DNA from: Rickettsiales bacterium
Lineage (GTDB): Bacteria; Pseudomonadota; Alphaproteobacteria; Rickettsiales; Deianiraeaceae
Reading direction: 5' to 3'
Assembly: GCA_947485035.1 (NCBI GenBank)
Contig: CANKQN010000023.1
Span: 1 to 10,324 of the forward strand
Length of the DNA: 10,324 bases
Shown here piece after piece: positions 1-6,460 of this stretch. The notes below the pieces were generated by a model that saw only the letters and a program-made list of their open reading frames with translations, did not search any database and was not told where the DNA came from. The position numbers were made by a program, and so were the translations under genes. Numbering within the stretch: the stretch's first letter is position 1; the number at the start of each line of letters is the position of its first letter.

Positions 1-169
1 ACGATGGATTCGCAATTGCGTTATATTTCAACTTCGAAATGGCATCTGATGCGTTGGAAATTAATTCTCGCAGGAAGATTTCTCGGTTTGTGTAGATTGA
101 GTTAATCACAATTTTTAGAACTTTCCCAATTTGGGCATCAAATTTGTGAACAGTAGACTTTTCCGACAT
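1..169 (-). CDS. htpG: HtpG (Hsp90-family chaperone), N-terminal 56 residues, gene runs off the window
   Basis: This is the first part of the bacterial Hsp90 chaperone, an ATP-dependent cytosolic dimer that remodels client proteins. Reading the minus strand from the ATG at 167-169 gives an open frame to the window edge. Residues about 9-15 (KFDAQIG) match the usual HtpG opening, and residues about 33-44 contain [10 protein letters not shown], the hallmark of the GHKL ATP-binding fold. In that motif the Glu after Arg is the catalytic base and the Asn of SNASDA binds Mg-ATP; both are present. The start fits because the family normally begins only a few residues before this segment. No Shine-Dalgarno sequence precedes it (upstream bases are TTTTTTGAAAA). 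The gene diverges from sucD across a 156-bp gap. Only 56 of about 620 residues are visible, so integrity of the rest is unknown. Confidence 0.93.
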   Translation of the reverse strand, partial: MSEKSTVHKFDAQIGKVLKIVINSIYTNREIFLRELISNASDAISKLKYNAIANPS

Positions 170-191
170 TTTTCAAAAAACAATTTTATTG

Positions 192-220
192 TATATAATG
201 CCACTTTTTTTAAATTCAAG
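192..220 (-). promoter_or_regulatory. Candidate htpG promoter, possibly heat-shock type
   Basis: On the minus strand, CTTGAAT (214-220) is followed 16 bp later by TATATA (192-197), about 23 bp before the htpG ATG. The CTTGAA core is shared by housekeeping -35 boxes and by the -35 of RpoH (heat-shock sigma factor) promoters, which would suit htpG. The -10 side lacks the C-rich RpoH element and looks more like sigma70. The rest of the 170-325 gap holds the start-proximal region of sucD, including an AT-rich direct repeat (AATAAAATTT at 261-270 and 281-290 region), but no convincing sucD promoter was found; TTGATA at 223-228 and TATAAG at 241-246 are too close together. Confidence 0.4.
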
Positions 221-325
221 TGTTGATAACCTATTTTTAATATAAGCAAAAGGGATAGCAAATAAAATTTCCTTGCAAAATAAAATTTGCGTTGCTTTGC
301 TTGAAAAAATTATTCATTTTAGTCA

Positions 326-1189
326 ATGTCTGTATTAGTAAATAAAAATACACGGGTAATCTGTCAAGGTTTCACCGGTGCACAAGGAACTTTCCATTCC
401 GAACAAGCAATTGCTTACGGAACAAAAATGGTTGGGGGGGTAACCCCGGGAAAAGGCGGAACAACTCACATCGGTCTTCCTGTTTTTAACACTGTTAAAG
501 AAGCAAAACTTGCTACAAATTGCGATGCTTCCGTTATTTATGTTCCACCTGCATTTGCTGCCGATGCCATTTTGGAAGCAATTGATGCTGGTATTGAGCT
601 TATCGTTTGCATTACCGAAGGCATTCCTGTTATTGACATGGTTCGCGTTAAAGCCGTTTTGGATCGCTCGAAATCTCGCCTTGTTGGTCCAAACTGTCCG
701 GGGGTTATTACTCCTGATGAATGCAAAATTGGAATTATGCCAGGGCATATTCACAAAAGAGGATCCGTTGGAATTGTTTCAAAATCTGGAACTCTTACAT
801 ACGAAGCTGTTCACCAAACAACAAAAGCGGGGCTTGGGCAATCAAGCTGCATCGGAATTGGTGGCGACCCAATTTCAGGAACATCTTTCATTGACGCTCT
901 TGACCTTTTCTTGAACGATCCTGAAACTGAGTCTATCATTATGATTGGTGAAATTGGTGGAGACGCCGAAGAGCTTGCTTGCGAATTCTTGAAAAACCAC
1001 AAAATTAAAAAGCCAACCGTTGGTTTCATCGCTGGAAGGACTGCTCCCGAAGGTAAAAGAATGGGACACGCAGGTGCTATCGTTTCCGGTGGAAAAGGTG
1101 ATGCTGAAAGCAAGTTGAAGGCTATGCGTGAAGCTGGAATTGCGGTGAGTGAATCCCCTGCTTTGATGGGTGAAACATTGCTGAAATAA
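326..1189 (+). CDS. sucD: Succinyl-CoA synthetase (succinate-CoA ligase) alpha subunit
   Basis: SucD pairs with SucC to interconvert succinyl-CoA + NDP + Pi and succinate + CoA + NTP in the cytosolic TCA cycle. The 287-residue product is full length (family about 290). Residues 15-21 (GFTGAQG) form the CoA-binding Rossmann loop, GPNCPG lies at 121-126, the SKSGTLTYE segment at 152-160, and the phosphorylated active-site His is H248 in [13 protein letters not shown]209 in the GEIGG segment matches the conserved Glu that positions the phosphohistidine. The ATG start sits just before the expected first strand; there is no Shine-Dalgarno site (TTCATTTTAGTCA precedes it). sucC, usually immediately upstream in one operon, is absent: htpG diverges upstream and a hairpin plus tRNA-Gly follow. 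The gene is therefore expressed as a single unit here. Confidence 0.97.
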   Translation: MSVLVNKNTRVICQGFTGAQGTFHSEQAIAYGTKMVGGVTPGKGGTTHIGLPVFNTVKEAKLATNCDASVIYVPPAFAADAILEAIDAGIELIVCITEGIPVIDMVRVKAVLDRSKSRLVGPNCPGVITPDECKIGIMPGHIHKRGSVGIVSKSGTLTYEAVHQTTKAGLGQSSCIGIGGDPISGTSFIDALDLFLNDPETESIIMIGEIGGDAEELACEFLKNHKIKKPTVGFIAGRTAPEGKRMGHAGAIVSGGKGDAESKLKAMREAGIAVSESPALMGETLLK

Positions 1190-1230
1190 CTTGGTAAAAA
1201 ATAATTTTGCAAAAAATACTTGACAAATAA

Positions 1231-1277
1231 AATTCTTTAAAACAGGAAATGAGTGCAAAGTTTCCTGTTTTGGAATT
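1231..1277 (+). terminator. Strong hairpin after sucD, probable intrinsic terminator
   Basis: AAAACAGGAAA (1239-1249) pairs perfectly with TTTCCTGTTTT (1261-1271) across an 11-nt loop. The stem continues outward after a small internal loop with AATTC (1231-1235) against GAATT (1273-1277). It begins about 40 bp after the sucD stop. The downstream U-run is only four bases, but the arm is A/U-flanked on both sides, so it could act in either direction. It separates sucD from tRNA-Gly. A CTTGACA box (1219-1225) sits just before it, so part of the hairpin may lie in a tRNA-Gly leader instead. Confidence 0.6.
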
Positions 1278-1303
1278 CATTTCAAGATTAGAAAAATCTT
1301 TCT

Positions 1304-1380
1304 GCGGGTGTAGCTCAGCTGGCTAGAGCGCAACCTTGCCAAGGTTGAGGCCGAGAGTTCGAATCTCTTCACCCGCTCCA
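1304..1380 (+). tRNA. tRNA-Gly(GCC)
   Basis: A complete cloverleaf can be drawn. The acceptor stem GCGGGTG pairs with CACCCGC, the discriminator is T, and CCA is encoded (1378-1380). The D-arm contains AGCTCAGCTGGCTAGAGC. The anticodon stem AACCT/AGGTT carries loop TTGCCAA, giving anticodon GCC (reads GGC and GGU glycine codons). The T-loop is TTCGAAT. It stands alone between the sucD hairpin and the unknown gene at 1409. Confidence 0.97.
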
Positions 1381-1408
1381 TTTTTTTAATGTTTATTATA
1401 TAGTTCCT

Positions 1409-1837
1409 ATGCTGAATTTAGGGGAAGCAAGCGATGATCAATTACGTTCACGCAAAGAAAATGATGACTTGAAGAAGGAATATCTCGACGGAAGAAAAAT
1501 TGCTAAAGAAAAAATCCGAGAATTGCTCGAAGCTAATGCCTCCGCCCCATTTGCCATTTTAAGGTTCATAATAACCTTCTGCATTTGCCTAATATTCATT
1601 ACTGTGGACTGTAAAATTCTAGCATTTGTATGGAAAACCAACTTAACCACCCTTGATTCCACACCCGAAAAATTAACAATTATAAAATACGGCTTTCTGT
1701 TTTTGGCATCGCAACTTGTGATATTCTCCCAAGGTTTCGGATTTTCAAGCATTGTGAAGCTGATTGAAAAATTGTCTCCAAAAAAAGACGAAATCAAGAG
1801 CAAAATCAAGGAAACGGCAACAGAAGAAAACAAATAG
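1409..1837 (+). CDS. Unrecognised two-TM membrane protein, 142 aa
   Basis: I do not recognise this protein. Residues 1-45 are highly charged and helical (rich in K, E, D, R), likely cytoplasmic and perhaps coiled-coil. A first hydrophobic segment spans about 48-72 and a second about 91-112. The roughly 18-residue linker between them contains a Pro. The tail (about 120-142) is again Lys/Glu-rich. Both termini are predicted on the same side, so it is a hairpin-like inner-membrane protein; size and topology recall holins or small phage/host membrane proteins, but nothing specific supports that. The start is the first ATG after tRNA-Gly, with no Shine-Dalgarno site. It sits between two tRNA genes, 28 bp after tRNA-Gly and about 50 bp before tRNA-Thr, a common landing zone for acquired genes. 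The coherent TM/charge pattern argues that it is real. Confidence 0.7.
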   Translation: MLNLGEASDDQLRSRKENDDLKKEYLDGRKIAKEKIRELLEANASAPFAILRFIITFCICLIFITVDCKILAFVWKTNLTTLDSTPEKLTIIKYGFLFLASQLVIFSQGFGFSSIVKLIEKLSPKKDEIKSKIKETATEENK

Positions 1838-1850
1838 CCACAAATTTCCC

Positions 1851-1880
1851 CTTGACAATTCGCCAAACGCAATTTATTTG
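1851..1880 (+). promoter_or_regulatory. Probable tRNA-Thr promoter
   Basis: TTGACA (1852-1857) is a perfect sigma70 -35. Seventeen bases later lies TATTTG (1875-1880), a weak -10, and the mature tRNA starts nine bases further on, so transcription would begin almost at the tRNA 5' end. The flanking CTTGACAATT is nearly identical to boxes upstream of tRNA-Gly, tRNA-Leu and 16S in this window. Confidence 0.5.
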
Positions 1881-1888
1881 CAATTATT

Positions 1889-1964
1889 GCCACAATAGCT
1901 CAGTAGGTAGAGCAACTGTTTCGTAAATAGTAGGTCGCGGGTTCGATTCCTGTTTGTGGCACCA
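1889..1964 (+). tRNA. tRNA-Thr(CGT)
   Basis: The acceptor stem GCCACAA pairs with TTGTGGC, followed by discriminator A and encoded CCA (1962-1964). The D-arm is AGCTCAGTAGGTAGAGC. The anticodon stem ACTGT/ATAGT has loop TTCGTAA, giving anticodon CGT, which reads ACG. The T-arm uses G-U pairs (GCGGG/CCTGT) around TTCGATT. A degraded relative follows immediately downstream. The 11-nt inverted repeat GCCACAAATTT (1837-1847) and AAATTTGTGGC (2042-2052) brackets the whole locus. Confidence 0.95.
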
Positions 1965-2053
1965 GAATTATATTCACTAAGGAAAAAGCAACTGATATCG
2001 TAAATCAGTAGTTCACAGGCTTGAATTCCCAAAATTCTCACAAATTTGTGGCA
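1965..2053 (+). pseudogene. Decayed tRNA-Thr-like copy in tandem with tRNA-Thr
   Basis: Directly after tRNA-Thr the segment AGCAACTG...TCGTAAAT...AGTAG recurs. ACTGAT (from about 1991) pairs with ATCAGT around the 7-nt loop ATCGTAA, which has U33 and the same CGT anticodon. A T-loop-like TTGAATT follows, and TTTGTGGCAC near 2045-2054 repeats the 3' acceptor end of the intact gene. A possible alternative acceptor is GAATT (1965-1969) with AATTC (2033-2037). The D-arm and T-stem do not pair, so a functional tRNA is unlikely. The simplest reading is a tandem duplicate that has decayed except for its anticodon arm. Confidence 0.6.
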
Positions 2054-2100
2054 CAATTTTTTAATTATATTTTTAATTCCATAAAAAATTTCTTGCATCG

Positions 2101-2132
2101 CGCAAAAAAATGCGTTAGTGTTATGCACTAAC
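2101..2132 (-). terminator. Hairpin with a T-run on the minus strand; possible minus-strand terminator
   Basis: GTTAGTG (2114-2120) pairs perfectly with CACTAAC (2126-2132) over a 5-nt loop. Read on the minus strand the stem is followed by GCA and seven T residues, the form of an intrinsic terminator. The nearest minus-strand transcript that could reach it is from tRNA-Leu, about 490 bp away and antisense to the 139-aa gene. On the plus strand the hairpin lies 14 bp before the ATG at 2147, where it could instead end the tRNA-Thr transcript or shield a start. Confidence 0.35.
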
Positions 2133-2146
2133 TAATTAAATTTTCT

Positions 2147-2566
2147 ATGAAAAAAAGTATAACACAAAGTCAATTAACGATGAAACACAATCAAGACGAT
2201 GAAACACAATCAAGCAATCAGACGAAAAATCTCAGCGATGCATTTGTATATGGAAAAGACATGCGTAAAAATAACAAAAAGGACAAAGATGTATACTACA
2301 TTGGTTGTGGAAAAAATGGAGACGAACAAAAAGAATACGGTGCATTATTTGTAGATGACAAAATTGTATGGGAAGGTCGATTTAGAGGAGGTGTGCCATA
2401 CGAAGGGAGTGGTATCTCATTGTCATTGGCGATTGAGTTGAAGGCAAAGTTGGATGCAACTTTTATACAAAAAGAAGAAGAAAGAAATGAAGCAAAAACT
2501 TTTGTACAAAAAGAAAAAGAAAGAAAGGAAGAAAATCAATTTCAAAACACACGGTCAAAAGAATAG
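2147..2566 (+). CDS. Unrecognised hydrophilic protein with repeats, 139 aa
   Basis: I do not recognise this protein. No signal peptide or membrane segment is visible. The N-terminal 45 residues are polar and low-complexity (S, Q, N, K, D). A central segment, about 48-104, looks folded: VYYIGCGKNGDE, then EYGALFVDDKIVWEGRFRGG, then a Ser/Leu-rich helix. The C-terminus is a Lys/Glu-rich probable coiled coil made of two 13-residue repeats (105-117 TFIQKEEERNEAK and 118-130 TFVQKEKERKEEN). An exact 19-bp tandem duplication near the start changes the reading frame, so the first about 17 residues may be recent or the true start may be further in (for example M39). No Shine-Dalgarno site is present. 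It is flanked by tRNA genes. Confidence 0.6.
   Translation: MKKSITQSQLTMKHNQDDETQSSNQTKNLSDAFVYGKDMRKNNKKDKDVYYIGCGKNGDEQKEYGALFVDDKIVWEGRFRGGVPYEGSGISLSLAIELKAKLDATFIQKEEERNEAKTFVQKEKERKEENQFQNTRSKE
2177..2214 (+). repeat. Exact 19-bp tandem duplication inside the 139-aa gene
   Basis: ACGATGAAACACAATCAAG occurs twice in direct succession (2177-2195 and 2196-2214). Because 19 is not a multiple of three, the two copies are translated in different frames (TMKHNQ, then DDETQSS). Without one copy, the ATG at 2147 would lead into a frame that stops after about 50 codons. Confidence 0.95.
2459..2536 (+). repeat. Imperfect 39-bp tandem repeat (13 codons) at the 3' end of the 139-aa gene
   Basis: Two 39-bp units begin with ACTTTTATACAAAAAGAA (2459) and ACTTTTGTACAAAAAGAA (2498). 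The period is in frame and extends a charged, probably coiled-coil tail. Confidence 0.9.
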
Positions 2567-2620
2567 ATTGTCAAATAGTGATTTGTCAACAATTTATACA
2601 CTTCCCACAAAATTCAACAC

Positions 2621-2710
2621 TGGTGCGGTTGAAAGGACTTGAACCTTCACACCCGAAATATTAGGCACAGCGACCTCAACGCTGCGTGTCTACCATTCCA
2701 CCACAACCGC
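2621..2710 (-). tRNA. tRNA-Leu(GAG)
   Basis: On the minus strand the acceptor GCGGTTG (5' end at 2710) pairs with CAACCGC, followed by discriminator A and encoded CCA (2623-2621). The D-arm is TGGTGGAATGGTAGACA, typical of tRNA-Leu. The anticodon stem CAGCG/CGCTG carries loop TTGAGGT, anticodon GAG (reads CUC and CUU). A long class II variable arm and the T-loop TTCAAGT complete it. It is transcribed away from the 16S gene. Confidence 0.95.
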
Positions 2711-2722
2711 AATCAGGGTTTT

Positions 2723-2752
2723 TGGGTGTTTGAAGGCAATTAAATTGTCAAG
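2723..2752 (-). promoter_or_regulatory. Candidate tRNA-Leu promoter (good -35, poor -10)
   Basis: CTTGACA on the minus strand (2746-2752) lies 35 bp before the tRNA 5' end, the same distance class as at tRNA-Thr. The expected -10 at 17-bp spacing reads CACCCA, which does not match the consensus, so the assignment rests on the -35 and its position. Confidence 0.35.
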
Positions 2753-2780
2753 AAAAATTGTAAAAATATGGCACAAATAG

Positions 2781-2847
2781 CGAAAAATAAAAAAAATAAA
2801 AAAAATTGCATTTTTTACTTGACATTTGAAATTCCCAGTATTCTAAG
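2781..2847 (+). promoter_or_regulatory. 16S rRNA promoter with upstream A/T tract
   Basis: A perfect -35 TTGACA (2819-2824) is followed after 17 bp by TCTAAG (2842-2847), a 4/6 match to the -10. Upstream lie phased A-runs and a T6 run (about 2781-2816), resembling an UP element that binds the RNA polymerase alpha subunit, as expected for a strong rRNA promoter. Transcription would start near 2854, leaving a leader of about 235 nt. TGCTTTTCTATT at 2936-2947 weakly resembles a boxA antitermination site. Confidence 0.6.
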
Positions 2848-2960
2848 TGTTACATAGAAAAGTAATGTTTTCGTAAAAAAGTTTTTTGTTTGAGTTTATC
2901 TCGCAAAAATATTTGAAAACATTGAAGCATGTTTGTGCTTTTCTATTTGTTGTAAAGAAT

Positions 2961-3000
2961 AATTACGTAAAAAGAGTAATACTTGTAAGAAGAGCTAGGG
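2961..3000 (+). other. Left arm of the 16S precursor processing stem
   Basis: Bases 2981-3000 pair without a break with 4618-4637 (20 bp, one G-U at the inner end). After an internal loop, 2961-2971 pair with 4645-4655 (11 bp, one G-U). Such leader/trailer stems closing the 16S are RNase III substrates. Their perfect maintenance indicates an actively processed rRNA, not a relic. Confidence 0.85.
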
Positions 3001-3018
3001 CTTTATGAAAGTGAAGCA

Positions 3019-3081
3019 GACTAAGAAGCAATTCTTAGTCAAAATAGATTACATTGGTTCAAATTCATGAACTGGTGTAAT
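3019..3081 (+). other. Two stable hairpins in the 16S leader
   Basis: Hairpin A: GACTAAGAA (3019-3027) pairs perfectly with TTCTTAGTC (3032-3040), closed by a GCAA (GNRA-type) tetraloop. Hairpin B: 3048-3061 pairs along 14 bp with 3068-3081 over a 6-nt loop, three of the pairs being G-U wobbles. Hairpin B ends only a few bases before the mature 16S start. They lie inside the processing stem and could guide folding or 5'-end maturation. Confidence 0.8.
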
Positions 3082-3087
3082 CGTCAA

Positions 3088-4575
<1,488 letters not shown>

Positions 4576-4580
4576 CAACC

Positions 4581-4656
4581 GTAGATTTATCTACTAAATA
4601 ATGCCACAATCTTTAGCTCCTAGCTCTTCTTACAAGTCTTTCTCTTTATGTAATTA
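4581..4656 (+). other. 16S trailer: small hairpin and right arm of the processing stem
   Basis: GTAGA/TCTAC (4581-4594, loop TTTA) forms a short hairpin just after the mature end. Bases 4618-4637 and 4645-4655 complement the leader arm described at 2961-3000. No tRNA, 23S or 5S gene follows. The gap to 4694 otherwise holds nothing recognisable; the convergent tadA gene ends there and no clear terminator was seen. Confidence 0.8.
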
Positions 4657-4694
4657 TTCAAACTTGCAACTTTTCACAAAATCTCATTAATATT

Positions 4695-5132
4695 TTACCT
4701 CAAATTTTTAAAAAATGCAAGGAAAAGTTTTTCATATTTTTTAGATTGAACCAGAAATAAATTTGGCTTATGATACGATGAATGCTCAGTATAAATCCTC
4801 TCAATACCGCCAGTTTTTTTGTCTTCAAGCATATAAAACACGCTTTCTATGCCACACATAGAAATTGCAGAAAGACACATACAGCAAGGCTCGAGCGTGA
4901 TGTACAGTGAAATTTTCATATCAAAAAAATGCGTGGTTTTGAATTTTTTTCGTAATTTTTCTATAACTATCATTTCGGCGTGAGCCATTTTATTTTGCCG
5001 TTTTTCGACCAAATTATACCCGCGAGCAACTACTTTTCCATCAAAAATAGCGATGCAAGCGATTGGAACCTCCCCATTGTCCTGTGCTTTTTTTGCAAGT
5101 TTTAGCAAAATTTCCGAGAAATCATTAAACAT
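4695..5132 (-). CDS. tadA: tRNA-specific adenosine deaminase TadA
   Basis: TadA converts A34 to inosine in the anticodon of tRNA-Arg(ACG), letting one tRNA read several CGN codons. The 145-residue product has the zinc deaminase signature: H51-A-E53 (zinc ligand and proton-shuttling Glu) and PC83-C-M-C86 (two Cys zinc ligands). The EVP segment at 21-23 and N40 match the family's substrate pocket. Length is typical of compact TadA proteins; a related guanine or cytosine deaminase is less likely because of the LEPCCMC context. Its ATG overlaps the last codons of the upstream 112-aa gene by 8 bp, so translation is probably coupled. A GAGG lies just upstream of the ATG but also encodes the KED codons of the overlapping gene. 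Last gene of the minus-strand run; converges on 16S. Confidence 0.9.
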   Translation of the reverse strand: MFNDFSEILLKLAKKAQDNGEVPIACIAIFDGKVVARGYNLVEKRQNKMAHAEMIVIEKLRKKFKTTHFFDMKISLYITLEPCCMCLSAISMCGIESVFYMLEDKKTGGIERIYTEHSSYHKPNLFLVQSKKYEKLFLAFFKNLR

Positions 5133-5463
5133 TGTCCTCTTTTATTGTATTTTTTTCAATAATACTCAATTTTTTCGTGGCATACGCAAGCGTTACTTTT
5201 TGCCAATTTTCACAGTGCAAACGCAAGAAATCTATCAAAATGCCTTTGTTTTTTTTGCTAATTTTATGCACTATCCAGTCAATTTCTTGTTTAATAAGGC
5301 TGTGTGTTGATTTTTTAAGGAATTTTTGTGCGATTGTTACGCTAATGAAAATATCGCCGGTACTGTAACTTTTTTCGCAGATTTTAAAAAATGGTGTTGT
5401 ATTTTTTGCTTTTTGAAGTATCGGCAGCGTGTGAAATTTGCCTAAAATCTCGTCAATGTCCAT
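5125..5463 (-). CDS. Unrecognised 112-aa basic protein in the coaX-tadA operon
   Basis: I do not recognise a family. The protein is Lys-rich and soluble-looking, with no signal peptide or membrane span. It opens MDIDEILGKFHTLP, contains alternating helical segments, and a central IAQKFLKKSTHSLIKQEIDWIVHKISKKNKG stretch in short blocks suggests a helical bundle. The gene is very likely real: its ATG overlaps the end of coaX by 11 bp, its stop overlaps the start of tadA by 8 bp, and it fills the interval exactly. The tight overlaps suggest translational coupling, useful in a genome without Shine-Dalgarno sites. Its position hints at a link with tRNA or coenzyme metabolism, but that is only inference. 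Confidence 0.75.
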   Translation of the reverse strand: MDIDEILGKFHTLPILQKAKNTTPFFKICEKSYSTGDIFISVTIAQKFLKKSTHSLIKQEIDWIVHKISKKNKGILIDFLRLHCENWQKVTLAYATKKLSIIEKNTIKEDNV

Positions 5464-6154
5464 ATTTTTCCACCAAATATTCCAAAATCATATTTTCTTC
5501 AAATGTTGCACCATCAATTTTTCCGAAAAAAATTCGACCAGAGCCCCCCGTGAATACGATTTTAAAGTGGTCATTGAGGGTGTTTTTGATGAAATCCAGC
5601 ATGTTTTTTAGAACACCTTCGTAACCAATCGCCGCACCAAAAGAAATTGCATCAATCGTGTTTTTTCCAATACCGGATTGAAATTTTTCAATGTTGACGC
5701 TAGGCAATTTTGCGGTTTTTGTGTGTAAATTGTGCATTGCCATGGCAAGACCGGGAAAAATCATGCCGCCTTGATAGACGCTTTTATGGATAACATCGAA
5801 TGTGAGAGCTGTGCCAAAATCAACAACTATGACATTTTCGCCGAATTTTTTCATTCCAAAAACAGCGTTAATTGCCCTGTCAATACCAAGTTCGGCGTTA
5901 TTTGTTAGAGTTGTTTGCAGATTGAGGTCGTCAAACACAATATTTTTGCAGAAAATTCCCATTTTTTTGCACGAATTTTCAAGGTCATTGCTGACATTTG
6001 GCACAACGGAGGCGATAAAAACCCGCCTTGGCATGTATTTTTGAAGAAAATCTTGACAATTATTGCGTGCAAATTCATTTGTTGTGACGGAAAAAATGCG
6101 ATTTACAAACCAAAAAGAGGCGTTTGTATTGCCAATATCAATAAAAATATCCAT
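5453..6154 (-). CDS. coaX: Type III pantothenate kinase CoaX
   Basis: CoaX phosphorylates pantothenate with ATP, the first step of CoA synthesis, in the cytosol. The 233-residue protein (family about 240-265) shows the ASKHA fold motifs: the phosphate-1 loop DIGNTN at 6-11, ELGIDR at 88-93 for pantothenate and dimer contacts, DFGTALTFD at 112-120 (catalytic Asp and phosphate-2 region), GGMIFPG at 129-135, and the adenosine-site TGG at 202-204. It is slightly short but complete. The ATG lies 3 bp after the stop of the DUF2610-like gene, without a Shine-Dalgarno site, and the 3' end overlaps the next gene by 11 bp. The type III enzyme is feedback-insensitive to CoA in characterised relatives. 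Confidence 0.95.
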   Translation of the reverse strand: MDIFIDIGNTNASFWFVNRIFSVTTNEFARNNCQDFLQKYMPRRVFIASVVPNVSNDLENSCKKMGIFCKNIVFDDLNLQTTLTNNAELGIDRAINAVFGMKKFGENVIVVDFGTALTFDVIHKSVYQGGMIFPGLAMAMHNLHTKTAKLPSVNIEKFQSGIGKNTIDAISFGAAIGYEGVLKNMLDFIKNTLNDHFKIVFTGGSGRIFFGKIDGATFEENMILEYLVEKYGH

Positions 6155-6157
6155 ATT

Positions 6158-6406
6158 TTACATATTTGCAAGCACATATTCGCACAGCGAAATGAATGTG
6201 ATATTGTGTTTTTTGGCGATTTCCTTAATTCTTCCAAGTGCGGAGTGAACATCTGGCGGAATTTGCCCGCCTTTGTCGCTCAACCATTTTGCCTGAAATG
6301 CGAGTGGATGGGAATCTAGCGCTGGGAATCCGACATAAAAGTTGATTTCCTGTGTTGAACCTCCCTGAAAATTGCAGGGAAATGTGAGCATTTTAAATTC
6401 GGACAT
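6158..6406 (-). CDS. Small conserved protein resembling DUF2610
   Basis: The 82-residue product lacks signal and membrane segments. Its layout recalls the DUF2610 family of small proteins conserved in Rickettsiales and other Proteobacteria: a short beta opening (MLTFPCNF), then YVGFPALDSHPLAFQAKWL, a GGQIPPDV turn, and a C-terminal helical part (IKEIAKKHNITFISLCEYVL). Function is unknown. The assignment is from memory of the family pattern, so it is moderate. The gene is real by context: 54 bp after ispB and 3 bp before coaX in the same direction. A possible promoter lies in the gap to ispB. Confidence 0.75.
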   Translation of the reverse strand: MSEFKMLTFPCNFQGGSTQEINFYVGFPALDSHPLAFQAKWLSDKGGQIPPDVHSALGRIKEIAKKHNITFISLCEYVLANM

Positions 6407-6427
6407 TTCTTCAAAATAACTATTTTA

Positions 6428-6455
6428 TGAATATTTTTGTTTTTTCAAAAGTCAA
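6428..6455 (-). promoter_or_regulatory. Candidate internal promoter before the DUF2610-like gene
   Basis: On the minus strand TTGACT (6450-6455) is followed after 16 bp by TATTCA (6428-6433), about 21 bp before the ATG. The -35 is good and the -10 weak. It could give coaX and tadA expression independent of yidC-ispB. Confidence 0.35.
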
Positions 6456-6460
6456 GGCAA

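Noticed and set aside
335..1258. Long open frames on the minus strand and in another plus frame within sucD
   Set aside because: They shadow a clearly conserved gene, and their translations show no family-like pattern.
1874..2128. 84-codon minus-strand frame containing ATNRNRTRDLLFT
   Set aside because: This is the familiar artefact produced by translating the antisense of a tRNA gene.
2590..2605. TTATACACT resembling a DnaA box
   Set aside because: It is a single imperfect match with no cluster, so there is no support for an origin.
6362..6380. TCCCTG/CAGGGA inverted repeat near the start of the DUF2610-like gene
   Set aside because: It is a short 6-bp stem inside coding sequence; nothing else supports a regulatory role.
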